Origin: Rhizopus arrhizus
Lineage: Eukaryota; Mucoromycota; Mucoromycetes; Mucorales; Rhizopodaceae
DNA length: 64,000 nt
Assembly (NCBI GenBank): GCA_024220505.1
Contig: JAKZZE010000002.1
Coordinates: 1,302,001 to 1,366,000 of the forward strand
Direction of reading: 5' to 3'
Numbering within the stretch: position 1 is the first letter of the stretch; each line of letters starts with the position of its first letter. Positions 24,442 through 36,151 of the stretch are shown piece after piece. A model generated the notes under the pieces. That model worked only from the letters and a program-made list of their open reading frames with translations, did no database searches and was not told the origin of the DNA. A program made the translations under genes and the position numbers.

Positions 24442-25390
24442 ATGGAAACTGAAATGAATAATAACCCTAACTTGGAGACTGTAGCATCTTCAATAACTCC
24501 TGGAAAAATGAAGAATGTAAAGCTCGTTTTATTAGGTATGATTGCACTTTGCTATGCTTTTTCATTTTTTCACAATTATAAATAATATAGGCGAATCGGC
24601 TGTTGGAAAGTCTAGTATTGTTCTTCGATTTGTTGATAGACAATATGTTGAAAATAGAGAACCTACTATTGGAGGTGAGTTGAGGTTTAGCATTTACAAA
24701 AAAAAAAAAAAAATTCTAACGGTTATTACTGCCTTTTGTAGCTGCTTTTTTGAATCAAAAGTGCAACTTTAAAGATCGATCCATTAAATTTGAAATTTGG
24801 GATACCGCAGGTCAAGAACGCTTCCATTCACTTGCTCCAATGTATTATCGTAACTCCCAAGCAGCCATTGTAGTCTATGACATTACTAAAGCTGTAAGTA
24901 TTTATGATTTTTTACTTATATTTACAACTGACATACATTTGTGCAATAGGCAACTCTTGATAAAGCAAAATCTTGGGTTAAAGAACTACAAAGGCAAGCC
25001 AGCACTGATATTGTGATTGCCTTGGTTGGCAACAAACTTGATTTAGTAGAAGGGGAAGATGGTGAACCTTTAGAGGACGAAGAGCATGAACGGGAAGTTT
25101 CGAAGGAAGATGCACAAGCTTATGCAGATGAAGCTGGATTATTGTTTTTTGAGACAAGCGCAAAGTCTGCTCAGAACGTAGATAACGTGTTTTCTTCGAT
25201 TGGTAACAAATAAAGAGAAAATCATTGTTTTTATTTTTTATTAACTTTTTATTTAGCTCAAAAAATTCCTTTGGAAATTATGCATTCATCCAATAGTAAA
25301 AATGCAATGAGTGGAAGAAATATTTCAAATAATGGAATCAGTTTGACTCAACCTTCAACTCAAGGAAATTTGAGTAGCTGTGCGTGTTAG
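24442..25390 (+). CDS. Rab5-family GTPase (Ypt5/Vps21-like)
   Basis: Five exons (24442-24535, 24591-24674, 24742-24893, 24950-25202, 25257-25390) encode 238 residues. GTP-binding motifs are all present: GESAVGKSS (P-loop), switch I around [23 protein letters not shown] and [26 protein letters not shown] is the Rab5 class signature. An acidic insert ([14 protein letters not shown]) sits just after NKLD, as in some fungal Rab5 paralogues. The end SSCAC supplies the two cysteines for geranylgeranylation. The N-terminal 25 residues are longer than usual and polar. Rab5 proteins direct early endosome fusion. Introns are 47-75 bases. Confidence 0.94.
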
Positions 25391-26632
25391 CCCTTTAGAA
25401 AAAAGAATCTATAAAATACCCACTTTTTCTCACTTCTTTATTATATCTCTTTCTTCTTTTAATTATTGAAAACCATCCTTGATTCTTTTTCTTTAAATAA
25501 AGCCTTCTTATTTTACTATACTTAAATGCTTCTTCAAGAAAAAGAGGGGATTGAGAACATATGCATCCCAAATACTTCTCAACTAATGCAAGTAAAAAGG
25601 ATGATGTACGTATAAAATTTTTTAGTATGCGATACTGCTTTTTACATTAAAGTAAAGTATAACAACTGCTATTGAATAAATTTCTTTGCCACAAAGCTTG
25701 CTGTATTTTATATAAACGCTATATTTTAGTGCTGATTCTTAATGTTAGATGAAATTGGCAAGACAGTAACATGCAAACTGTAAAGAAAAATTAAATTACT
25801 TTATGAGCAAATACAACTAGATGATCTACAGATGTATTTAAAATATTTTTTTTCAGAATAATATAAAGTGCTTTTATTACAACAATGGTATCTTTATGTT
25901 ATTTTTGATTGAATATTTTTGGTTTGACTTGTTTAAACTGAAGAACTTTCATTAATAGCAAATTAACAAATATTTTTTTAGTATCTTAAATGTCAATTGA
26001 TAGATACAATCTCTTGTATAAGAAACTAAATACTAATGCGGTACATAATATGAAGGTTTAAATCAAATTAAGACTTCATGTACGTTATTTAAGTTGGTAT
26101 TCTTATTATTATGACATAGCCTGTAACCAGCAATGATAGAAGTCGTTAAATACTTGTTTCAATTATATTACAGTTATGATCTCGATGCAATATCTTTCAG
26201 AAACTGATAGAAAAAAGATAAGCAGATATGATTATTTTTATAAATAAAACAAGTCTTTTTTCTAACAAACAACCAAATTCTTATAGTGTTTGATTTATAG
26301 CCTTTTTTTTTTTTCCAAGAATTATCTACGCCAGATATACCAAAAGCCGTGTATATGATATACTATTTTGTATGAGACTTACTGTTTATTTTAGTGTCCC
26401 ATTAATACATAGCAAAGTAATGTAAAGGAACATAACTGTTTGCTTTAGTCTAATAGCATAGATTTTCTTTACAAAGCTGTCAAAAGGCAAAACCTTAAAT
26501 AAATTTCGAAATGGGGTGTATTTAGCTTTCCAGATCTTCTACTTGAATTTAAATTAGTTCTGCAAAACAAGCGCCTTTTCTTTTTGTAAGATTTTATCAT
26601 AAAAAAGAAGCGAAAATATTACATAAAAGCAC
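25391..26632. other. Intergenic region
   Basis: About 1.24 kb of AT-rich DNA between the Rab5 and AP-1 mu genes, both plus strand. I see no coding frame, tRNA or repeat of note. Confidence 0.5.
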
Positions 26633-28371
26633 ATGGCTTCTGCAAGTAAATAAACACGCTTAACTTTATAAAAAGGAATTACTTAAGAAAGCTTGTAGTC
26701 TTTATTTTAGACCTAAAGGGAAAAGTTCTCATTTCCCGTAACTATCGAGGTGACATTCCAATGAGTGCCGTAGAAAAATTTATGCCTTTGGTAAATAAGC
26801 AAATGGAACCTTCTCTTTTTTAGCATTCTTAAAAAGATTTACTCATATTTTCTTTGACATCTAGGTCTCTGAAGCAGAAGATGAGCAGATTCCTTTACCT
26901 TGTTTCACCCACGAAGGCATTAACTACTTATATTTAAAGCACAGCAATCTCTACCGTAAGTCTTGCTAATTTAATAAAACAAAAGCAAACTTATTCTAAC
27001 TCTTTATGCAAAAGTACTTGCCTTGACTCGAAAGAACACCAATGCGGCTTCGATTATGCTTTACCTTCACAAATTAACAGAAGTCTTTACTGAATACTTT
27101 AAGGAATTAGAAGAAGAATCAATTCGAGATAATTTTGTTATTGTGTATGAACTTTTGGATGAAATGATGGATTTTGGTTACCCACAAACAACAGAAACAA
27201 AGATTTTACAAGAGTAATGGCGTATATGCGTGTATGTTAAAGAGAAACTTACTCTGTTTTATTTTAGATATATCACCCAAGATGCTCATAAGCTTGAAGT
27301 ACAAGTACGCCCACCTATGGCTGTTACTAATGCAGTCTCTTGGAGATCAGAAGGGATTAAATATAAAAAGAATGAAGTATTTTTGGACGTTATTGAGAGT
27401 GTGAATTTGTTGGTAAATAGCTGAAAGAAAGTGAAATCATTTTAGTGGACAATTTTTGTTAACAAAAGAACTTTTTATGTAAAGGTTAATGCGAATGGTA
27501 ATGTGTTGAGAAGCGAAGTACTCGGTTCAGTTAAGATGAGATGTTATCTTTCTGGTATGCCTGAACTTCGCTTAGGGCTAAACGATAAAGTGATGTTTGA
27601 AGCAACTGGAAGAGGTAGTTCAGCTACAAAGGCTATTGAAATGGAAGATGTTAAATTCCATCAATGTGTTCGACTATCTCGGTTTGAAAACGATCGTACA
27701 ATTAGCTTTATCCCTCCCGACGGCGATTTTGAATTGATGAGTTATCGTTTGCAAACAACTGTTAAACCGCTTATTTGGGTAGAAGCTGTTGTTGAAACGT
27801 ATTCAGGATCCCGCGTTGAATATCTTGTGAAGGCAAAAGCGCAATTCAAGCGTAAGAGTACTGCTAACAATGTTCAAATTGAAGTGCCTGTTCCTGATGA
27901 TGCAGACACTCCAAAATTTAAGGTATGAAAACATTCCTTCTTTTTGCTATTAGAGAGTTAACATTATAAAAATGAAGGCGAGCAGTGGATCTGTATCATA
28001 CAAACCAGAAAAGTCCTGCTTGGTATGGAAGATGAAACAATTTCAGGGTGGAAAGGAGTTCATTATGCGTGCACACTTTGGTTTACCATCCGTTCAGGCA
28101 GCTGATGATACAGAAAAGAAAGCCCCTATCAACATTAAATATGAGATTCCTTATTTTACAGTTTCAGGTATTCAAGTTAGATATTTGAAAATTGTAGAAA
28201 AGAGTGGCTATCAAGCACTACCTTGGGTGAGATACATTACACAAAATGGAGGTAAGATCATGATAGAAAATATCAAAGAGAGTCATTGTTTTTTGAAGCT
28301 ATATTTAAATAGATTACCAAATGAGAATGCCAGAATCCATTAAAGCCAATAAGCGCATAAGTGACTATTAG
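26633..28371 (+). CDS. APM1: AP-1 clathrin adaptor medium chain (mu-1)
   Basis: Eight exons (26633-26645, 26699-26790, 26865-26955, 27015-27213, 27268-27412, 27485-27922, 27978-28251, 28313-28371) encode 436 residues. The first exon is 13 bases (Met-Ala-Ser-Ala plus one base), joined to IFILDLKGKVLISRNYRGDI by the first of two possible acceptors; the second would delete IFILD. The N-terminal longin domain (1-140) is followed by the mu homology domain (about 165-434), with WRSEGIKYKKNEVFLDVIES and the C-terminal IKANKRISDY. The protein recognises Tyr-x-x-hydrophobic sorting signals at the trans-Golgi and endosomes. Identity with the mu-1 class, not mu-2, is supported by YITQ and the VRPPMAVTNAVSWRSEGI segment. 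Confidence 0.95.
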
Positions 28372-30201
28372 ATACCTTTTTTCTCTCTCTCTTGTATTTT
28401 TACTTTATCTTCAATACAAGTGTATTTTATATTAAAAATATTGATAAACAAGCCCTTTGATAAATTAGTTGTATGTTTTGAAATCAAAGGAAATTAATTT
28501 TATCCATTTTTACTTCAAAACCTTAAAATAATAACGAGATGCTTCAAACTTTGCTCCAAGAATGGGAATAAAAAAAAAAGATGATAGCATCTTAAATATG
28601 AATTTAACAGTAGAAAGTATATGCTTCAGTTTCTAACTAACTAAATAACTTCAGGTAATCCGTCTATCAAGATTCTATACAAACATCAGCCAGGACATGA
28701 TTTGCTATCCATATGGCTTTGTTTTCATGTGTCACAAATGCTAGTTTTTGCAATATCTAACAAAACTTTGCATTTATTATATTTTAAAATGTCATTTTTA
28801 TTTGTGTCTATGTTCGTATCATTCCATCCACTAGATTTGATTTGTACAATTGAAGTCAATTGGTTAACCAAAAGAGAGCCACATTGCTCCGCATTTGACC
28901 AAAACATCACCAAATCTATTAAATAACAAAGCTTGAACGAACTTATCACTCTTTTTTTTATCTATAAATATACCGTTTGAGGAAACCATATTCAATTGTA
29001 GATATAGCAAAGTATGTTAAAACTCATAGCAATTTCATTTATAAAACTTTTCATTGCTGATACATATAGATGCATGTAGTTTATTATCTTATAACTATTA
29101 TAAAATTATCCTTTGAAGATCAATAACAAAAAACTATAAATTGTTACTATATGCTTTATTGCTTTTATGCAATTTATAGACCTATGTAACAAAGTTGTTA
29201 AAAAAAATGCTTTATCTAATTTAAATAGAATACAGTAGAAATTTCTGGCAAGTACAGATTAGGGTTAAATCAAGCTCACCGAGGTCTTTCCACAATTAAG
29301 CGAAGTGAAGATAGTATTCAAAGTTCTAGAAATATGAGATAATTTTAAAACACGTTAGTGCGTAACTTCCCACAAAAGGACATTTCATTCTGTCTAGACG
29401 TTTTTTTGTAATCGAGATTTACTAATAGTATATCAAAATATAATTTCGGGTGTTTACACGTCAAAAAATTGAAATGGTGCAGTACTTCTTGATGTACGTT
29501 TTATGTTTGTTTGCTATTATTTAATGCCTCAATTTAAGATAAATGATTAAAAAGAACAATAAATAACAAAAGTAAATGACTGTATACTTTTCTGGAAAAA
29601 CACTAGCATAACGTCCTTTATAGTTCAATATAACAAACGTAACTCATTTGGAATTTTTCTGGTTGAAAAGTATTCATATTCAATTATGTAGAGAATCAAA
29701 GACTAGCGCCATTGTATTGCATTGGAAGATGGAAACTATCACATTTGAAGTTCAACCTAATATTCATGATTCGGCTATTAAATGAATCTAAGCCGAAAAT
29801 GTAAGCCATTTAATAAAGATAAACGCCATATATGAATCTTAAGCGTGCTTGATATACAAATGAAAACAAACATAAAAAAAATAGGAAAGATAAAAGGAGA
29901 ATTTTATGTTTTACATAGAATTATTTACTTGAAACCCATATCAGGAGTCATCACTGTACGACAGTAACGGAGTCAGTTGTATAAAATTGAAAATAGCTTT
30001 GTTCAAAGGAGAAAAGAGACAATTTTTAAAGGGGTGAGTGTGATTGAATACGTCTCTCTCTCTCTCTCAAAGACAGCGTGAAAAGGAACTTTGGAAAATT
30101 TAAGAAAAAAACCAATCCGGCCTTTCCCTTTCTTTTATTAATTTTCTTTATTTTACCCCCTTCTTTCTCTCTTTCTCTTATTTGCTTGTTAATTTATTAA
30201 A
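28372..30201. other. Long intergenic region with a short TC microsatellite
   Basis: About 1.8 kb of AT-rich DNA upstream of the BRE4-like gene. It holds a (TC)8 run at 30053-30068 and a pyrimidine-rich leader before the ATG. The opposed frames around 28702-28949 are mirror-image artefacts. No gene or RNA recognised. Confidence 0.5.
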
Positions 30202-33200
30202 ATGTTATTTACTATAGCTGAAGGAAAAGAGCTAAAAGCTAACAGTAAACTATTAAAGCACTCTCTATCAAATATAGAACCTTCTTCTTCATCTTCTCCA
30301 ACACCTAATATTCAACCTACAGCATCAATCTCATGTAAAAGTGGATTTTCGATACAATCATTTCACACAGCGCTCGATCACCAAGTAGAAGAAGAAGAAC
30401 AAGAACAGCAAGATCAGATTCCTCCTTCAGCTATTGTTCAGCAAAAATCAACTGTTTACAATGATAACAAAATTAATAAAGCAACTGTCACAGGGTCTGT
30501 TACACCTAACAAATTTATTGATATGGATTACACGAATCTCCACCCTACAATTAGTGGCACACCAAGCAACTTCTTCTATTATGGTTCGTTGGATAGTGGC
30601 GCATTTTCAGGGTCTTTAGCTGGATCTTCTTTTGACTATTTTAATGAAGATTATGAAGTTGTATTAGATGATGGGACAAGGCAAAAGAGATCAGTGTCAT
30701 TATCAACTATGCCAATATCAGCATTATGTGAATCCAAGAAAAATTACAAAGGAAATTATAATTATGCTTACTACAATGAAGATAATATTTATAATTCCAA
30801 CAATAATAAAAATCAGGCGGAAGGGTAATTGTAACTACAACTTTTATTAAAAAATAGTTAATGATGTCGCCTTTCTACATTATATTAGGTTTTATCAACA
30901 TTTATTAGAACAAGAACGCTGTGCACTCTTACAGCCAACTCCATCTACACCAGATATGATAATTCAAGATCTTCAGCCAAATGAATTTAGTGATGATGAT
31001 ATCACACAAAATAAGCAGCAAAATCAAAAGGGAAAACGCGATGCATTCACTAAATTTTTTGGCTGGGTTTGGCTAATGTTACAATCCATGACATTAACTT
31101 ACAAACAAAAGATGGTTCTTAAATGTAGCTTTGCTTATTTGTTGGGTTCTTTGTTTACATTCATTCCTGCTCTTAATGAAATGCTTGGTACTGCAAGACT
31201 TTCGAGTCATGTGATTGCAACAGTCACTGTTTTCTTCAATCCTTCAAAGACCATAGGTGGCATTATTGAAGCTGCAAGCTACGGTATTCTCTATACGGTA
31301 TGTGCAATGCTTGTGTCCTTCATGAGTATGTGGGTCGCTATCTATATCAGAAGTCATGATTATTATGTTATTTCGTGTATTGTTACATTAGGCTTTTGGT
31401 TAGCTGGGAGCACTTTTATATTATCTTTTATCAAGGCTCGCTATAACAAGCCTGCCATAGCAACAGGTAACTTTATATAGTAATTTATAAAATGTGATTT
31501 TCTTTAACAATTTATTATAGGTTGCGGCTTAGGATTTATGGTTATCTTCCCGGTACTTGTGAAAGAAGGGTCTGAAGTGCCTACTGAATTTGATTCCACT
31601 TTTATTGAAGATATGTTTGCTATTGTGACCATTGGTACAGCTATTTCAGTAGCCGTTTGTTGCATTATTTGGCCAATGACAGCAACTAAAAAATTAAAGT
31701 AAGAAATTATAGTTTTTTTTAAGTGTAAAGATTAACAATAAAAATATAGATCAGACATAAATGACACCCTCATGGCTATTAAGATATTATTGAAGCTACT
31801 TACCAAAACGTTTCTCTTAGACACGGATCTGCCAGAGTTTACTGCCAATGAAAATTTACAAAATGCTATCAATTCACATCGAACAAGCTTTACTTCTCTT
31901 CAGTCTTCCCTTCATGATGCTAAAAAGGAACTTTATAATCTAGATATTTGGTTGCATGCAGAGGGATATAATTCTGTAGTATCAAGTCTTCAAAGATTAT
32001 CTCAACATATTGGTGGGCTCCGTAGCAGTTGTGGATTGCAGTTTGAAGTCATGAAATCGATGCATAGCTCAAAGTGCCATAAACAATATGGGACTATTGA
32101 ACATCACCAAGACAGCTGCAGGGAAGAGTATTCCAAATCTCCTTTTTCGCCCAAGAAAAAAGTATACAATGTCAAGGCAGATAATCAAAGAAAGAGGATC
32201 GAAGACGAATTAAGAAAAGAGCAAACACAGTCAAATCATTCAAGGATGCAAAGTGCCAACGATAGCTATGAAGAACAGGATGAGCATGAATGTTTAAACT
32301 ATATGGAAGGAAGCAGTAGCAAATCTTCTGATAGTTACGCAGATGAAACGGAGGGCCCACTTGTCCAGTTCATCAAGACTGTAAGACCACCAATGAAATC
32401 GCTTGCTTATACATGCAAACAGACTATTATTCATCTTCAAAGTCGATTCACTGAACAAACAGGCGACAGTACTCCTAGTTTTTATCTTTTGAGACAAAAT
32501 TTAGCTATGGCAATCTCTCTCTTTGAAGAGTCACAGCAACTAGCACTCACCAGAATGTATCGTCGAAAGATGAAAAAGAGAGCAAACAAGCAAGGCGAAA
32601 TTAAGCCAGAAGACCTTCAATCTCACTTGATGAATCAATTTCCTGCTCAAGACGTATTTTTGGTTTATTTCTTTGTATTCAGCTTGCTAGAGTTTGCAAA
32701 GGAGTTGACTGTATTGGTTGAATGTGCAGAATCTATTTATGGATTCTATGAAGAGCAAAGCAAAAATAGTTCAAAAATTTGGGCTTGGATTCAAACATAC
32801 CTTGTTTCGCCTTGTAGGATATACGAATACTATTATTTTTACAAACTAACAAACCTAAATGTACACATAGTCTGGTTCTTCTGCTGTTGTTTCCATGGCT
32901 CAAAAGAATATACAGAAAACCTTCCTTCAGCAATTCAAAAGAAGAAAATTTCGGCGGAAAATTTTGTGCCCAACAATCACAATACGATTAACACTCTTCA
33001 TACTCCAAAGCCTAAGACTAGAATTCGCAAATTCTTTTTAAGTCTTTGGGGCTTTTTTTCGTGGTTTAGAAGTCATAATGTTAGATATGCTTTAAAATCA
33101 ACTTTAATTGCTGTTGCTATAGCTTCCATGGCATTTATGCCAATGACAAGAGAATACTTTCAAGCTTGGAAGATGGACTGGACACTGATTACTGTAAGTT

Positions 33201-34516
33201 ACTTTCTATATCGACATTTATGGCTAATATTTTTTTCTTACGTTAGGTTATGGCCGTCATGACGCCAACTGTAGGAGGTACCAATTTAGTCGCAGTACTT
33301 CGAGTACTTGCAACAATATTAGGATCTGTTGTTGCTGTTATTTCTTATTTGTTTGTTCCAAATGAAGGACCATATCTGTTGCTGTTTACTTGGGCATTCT
33401 CTATTCCTTGTTTCTGGATGAGTTTAAATCACAAACACGGAAGATTTGGTACCTTTTCTTTACTTGCCTATAATTTGATTGTTCCATTCATGTTCAATCA
33501 TAAAAACGAAGAAACTGTAGTTGATGTCATTGAACTTGCTACAATGAGATGTGCCACTGTGTCCGTTGGTGTAGTTATCGGTAACATATAGGTATACATA
33601 CGTTTTGACATTATTTTTAACTATATGCAGGTCTTATAATAACAACTTACGTTTGGCCATATGAAGCCAGAAAGGAAATGAGAAAGGGCCTTTCAGATTT
33701 ACTCATACAATTATCGTGGCTCTATAAACAATTAGTATCTGAATATTCAGACTATAAAGATATGAAAACTGGGGATGAAATGGATGGCAATCGAAGTGTA
33801 ACATCAATACGAGAGTTGGAAGCACTAGCTAAGCGAAATGAGATACGGTCGATACAATTCCAGAATGTTGAACTTTCTCTTCAATTCAGTCTTGTGGAGC
33901 TCCAAGATTTACTTGTACATGCCCCAAATGAACCACGTTTAAAGGGGCCTTTTCCAGCTAAAACTTATGAAGCCATGCTCACTTCTTGTCAAAACATCTT
34001 GGATAAATTTTTGTCGATTCGTATTGTGATCTTGAAGGATATTTGGGCAACTCAAGTAAGAAAGGATCTAATGCTCCCAGCAAGTAAAGAGTTGATGGAG
34101 ATGGCAGGATCTGTCCTTCTTTATTTCTATTTGCTGGCGTCTGCTCTTCAGCTTAAGACGCCTTTACCACCCTATCTACCACCTGCAGAGAAAGCAAGAG
34201 AGATGTTAATGTTGAAATTACAACAGCTGCCAAAGATAACATCTGATTTGAAGAAAAATAATGACCATAGTGACAGCGAAGCAGTGAAAGATGAATGTTA
34301 TATGGTATATTATGCTTATGTTGTGATGATGGAAAACATTATTATTGAATTGGACAAGGTAAATGTATTTTTTTTCTTGTTTTTGGCGTCTAAATTGATT
34401 TATTATAGCTGGGTAAACAAATGAAAGAGCTATTTGGTTCCTTGGTTCCCGACGATCAGTGGGCAAGATCATTTGGTTTAATAGATTTAGAACAACAAAA
34501 TAGAAGAAAAATATAA
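30202..34516 (+). CDS. Large BRE4-like membrane protein (FUSC/ArAE type)
   Basis: Exons 30202-30824, 30889-31466, 31521-31698, 31750-33193 (with a likely internal intron at 32814-32870), 33247-33580, 33631-34358 and 34409-34516 give about 1311 residues. The N-terminal 210 residues are Ser-rich and disordered. A first block of five or six membrane segments (from MVLKCSFAYLLGSLFTFIPA to GTAISVAVCCIIWPMTATKK) precedes a long cytosolic helical region. A second membrane block follows (IAVAIASMAFMPMTREYFQAW, VMAVMTPTVGGTNL, TTYVWPYEARKEMR), then another cytosolic helical tail. This is the layout of fungal proteins related to S. pombe brefeldin-A sensitivity protein Bre4 and to aromatic-acid exporter/FUSC families. 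The substrate is unknown. The 57-base internal intron has GT, CTAAC and AG but is in frame, so both forms are coding. Confidence 0.82.
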
Positions 34517-34626
34517 ATTGTTATTCATTCGTTGAATAGAAACATCTATAAAGTGTATCTATCATATAATAAAATATCCCCTATTTGACAGTAAACGGAC
34601 CATTGTCTTAGACTAGTAATGCATCT

Positions 34627-35170
34627 TTAGAAATTAAAACGCCTTTTGTATGCTTCAAGAAGCAACTTGAGGTTAGGATATTCATCAAGTAGATTTTTAA
34701 TAGTATCATCTTCCTAAGATGGTATACAAATATATCCACGTAGATAGGGTCCCTTCTTGTTTTCTGAATAATGCTTTCAAGATTTGGCTAATAAGTTTGA
34801 TATTTGGGTTTTACACTAAGTCACATCTTTTTCTGTTGTTTTTAAACATTTCATGTATTCTCTTTTTTCTATATTTTGTAAGCAAAGAGTGCATTCAGAG
34901 CTTCCTAAACTACTAATCTGGAACATCAGTAACCGCATCTGAGAAGTATCCTTTTTTCTCCTCATTAGAACCGTGGTATGTGTAGCCTAATTGCGTAGAA
35001 AGACATCGCATATCAGGTGCAGTCCTATCCAGTATTTTATTTCCTGTTGAATAAAAAGCAAACTTTCAAAATAAAGGATATTATTTGCTATTTACTTTTT
35101 CAAAGACACCCGAATCTCTACAGCCATTATAGCACAAGTTATAATTCAAGCCTGTGACCATGTATTACTT
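34627..35170 (-). pseudogene. Remnant of an unidentified multi-exon gene
   Basis: On the minus strand, 35165-35101 reads VTGLNYNLCYNGCRDSGVFEK before a GTAAAT donor-like site. 35045-34913 reads a 45-codon stretch around DMRCLSTQLGYTYHGSNEEK that stops just after DAVTDVPD. About 34708-34627 reads LLDEYPNLKLLLEAYKRRFN with a closing stop. These look like successive exons, but the phases do not join without a stop or shift, and nothing convincing lies upstream. I do not recognise the family. It may be a dead gene, or a live one whose exons I have misplaced. Confidence 0.4.
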
Positions 35171-35431
35171 TGTTATAAGTTATACATGAAGAATAATCTT
35201 TTCGATCTCTGCTTTCTATGAAGAAAAAAAGAAGGCTTTATCTCTCCAGCGATTTACACGTGAGAATAGTATCATCGGTAGACTGTACTAGATATAGGCA
35301 AAATGATTGGACCCTTATTATTTATAACATGGCTTGTCCATCATACCGTACAGTATTACATTTACTAGTAAAGAAACAGATACATCATTTAAGCATTTAC
35401 TTTTATTTTTTTAAGAAAAAAAAAAAAAAAA

Positions 35432-35944
35432 CTAGGTATTAGAATAATTTGTATGAACTTGTGTATCTCTTTCTAGTCTTTTGAAAGTAGCCACTTTTGA
35501 TTTACAAGCAGGGCAAGTATGCACAATATCCTTTGTCCAAGGAAAAAGATATGGTAATAAACATCCTCCACTATGACAACCAACCATGTATAATCCAGCC
35601 ATAGATAAACCAGTTAATAGACCTACTTCATGGTCAATCACAGTCCATACGAAATGGTGACAGTGAGGACATTGAACAACAGTTGATTTTGTCTTGAGCG
35701 AATCTAACTGAGCAATGACTGGAAAGGAGTTTGCTGGTACAAAGCTTGGCGATGAGTTCAAAGCATTATAACAAGGCACTTGAGGCATGACAGGATGTGG
35801 AATGGGCATAGTCACTGGAGGAGGGGAATAATTGGGTACATTACTTTGTGGAATATGGTGAGTATCTGGATATAAGATGGGTATAGTGGGCGCCAGTGGA
35901 GGTTGTTCGAAATGAGGATTATTCAAGTGTGAAGCGTTTGCCAT
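35432..35944 (-). CDS. LITAF-domain protein
   Basis: Single-exon, 170 residues. The N-terminal 90 residues are Pro-rich and disordered, with PNYSPPPVTMPIPHPV. The C-terminal part is a LITAF (SIMPLE) domain: VQCPHCHHFVWT and HTCPACKSK supply the paired zinc-binding cysteines. Between them is a hydrophobic, amphipathic segment GLLTGLSMAGLYMVGCHSGG that inserts into one membrane leaflet. LPYLFPWTKDIVHTCP is the usual second-half signature. Relatives are monotopic proteins of late endosomes and lysosomes and recruit ESCRT or NEDD4-type partners through the Pro-rich arm. Length is typical. Confidence 0.88.
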   Translation of the reverse strand: MANASHLNNPHFEQPPLAPTIPILYPDTHHIPQSNVPNYSPPPVTMPIPHPVMPQVPCYNALNSSPSFVPANSFPVIAQLDSLKTKSTVVQCPHCHHFVWTVIDHEVGLLTGLSMAGLYMVGCHSGGCLLPYLFPWTKDIVHTCPACKSKVATFKRLERDTQVHTNYSNT

Positions 35945-36151
35945 ATGGATTGAGTTTTAAAAAAAAAAAAAAGAAAGAGAGCGAAAAAAAAAGGAATAAA
36001 CAAATGCATTGATCAGATGATTGCAACTGTGTTCTCCTAAATGGTAATAAGTGTAATGCTCTGACTTTAATTATTAGCAACCAATGAACCAAAGTATGAT
36101 AAGAGTGCCTTTGATTACAATCTCAATATATAAAGTATAGGAATCTAAACA

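Noticed and set aside
28702..28949. Two opposed 74-codon frames
   Set aside because: Composition is AT-driven, they mirror each other, and no family feature or splice context is present.
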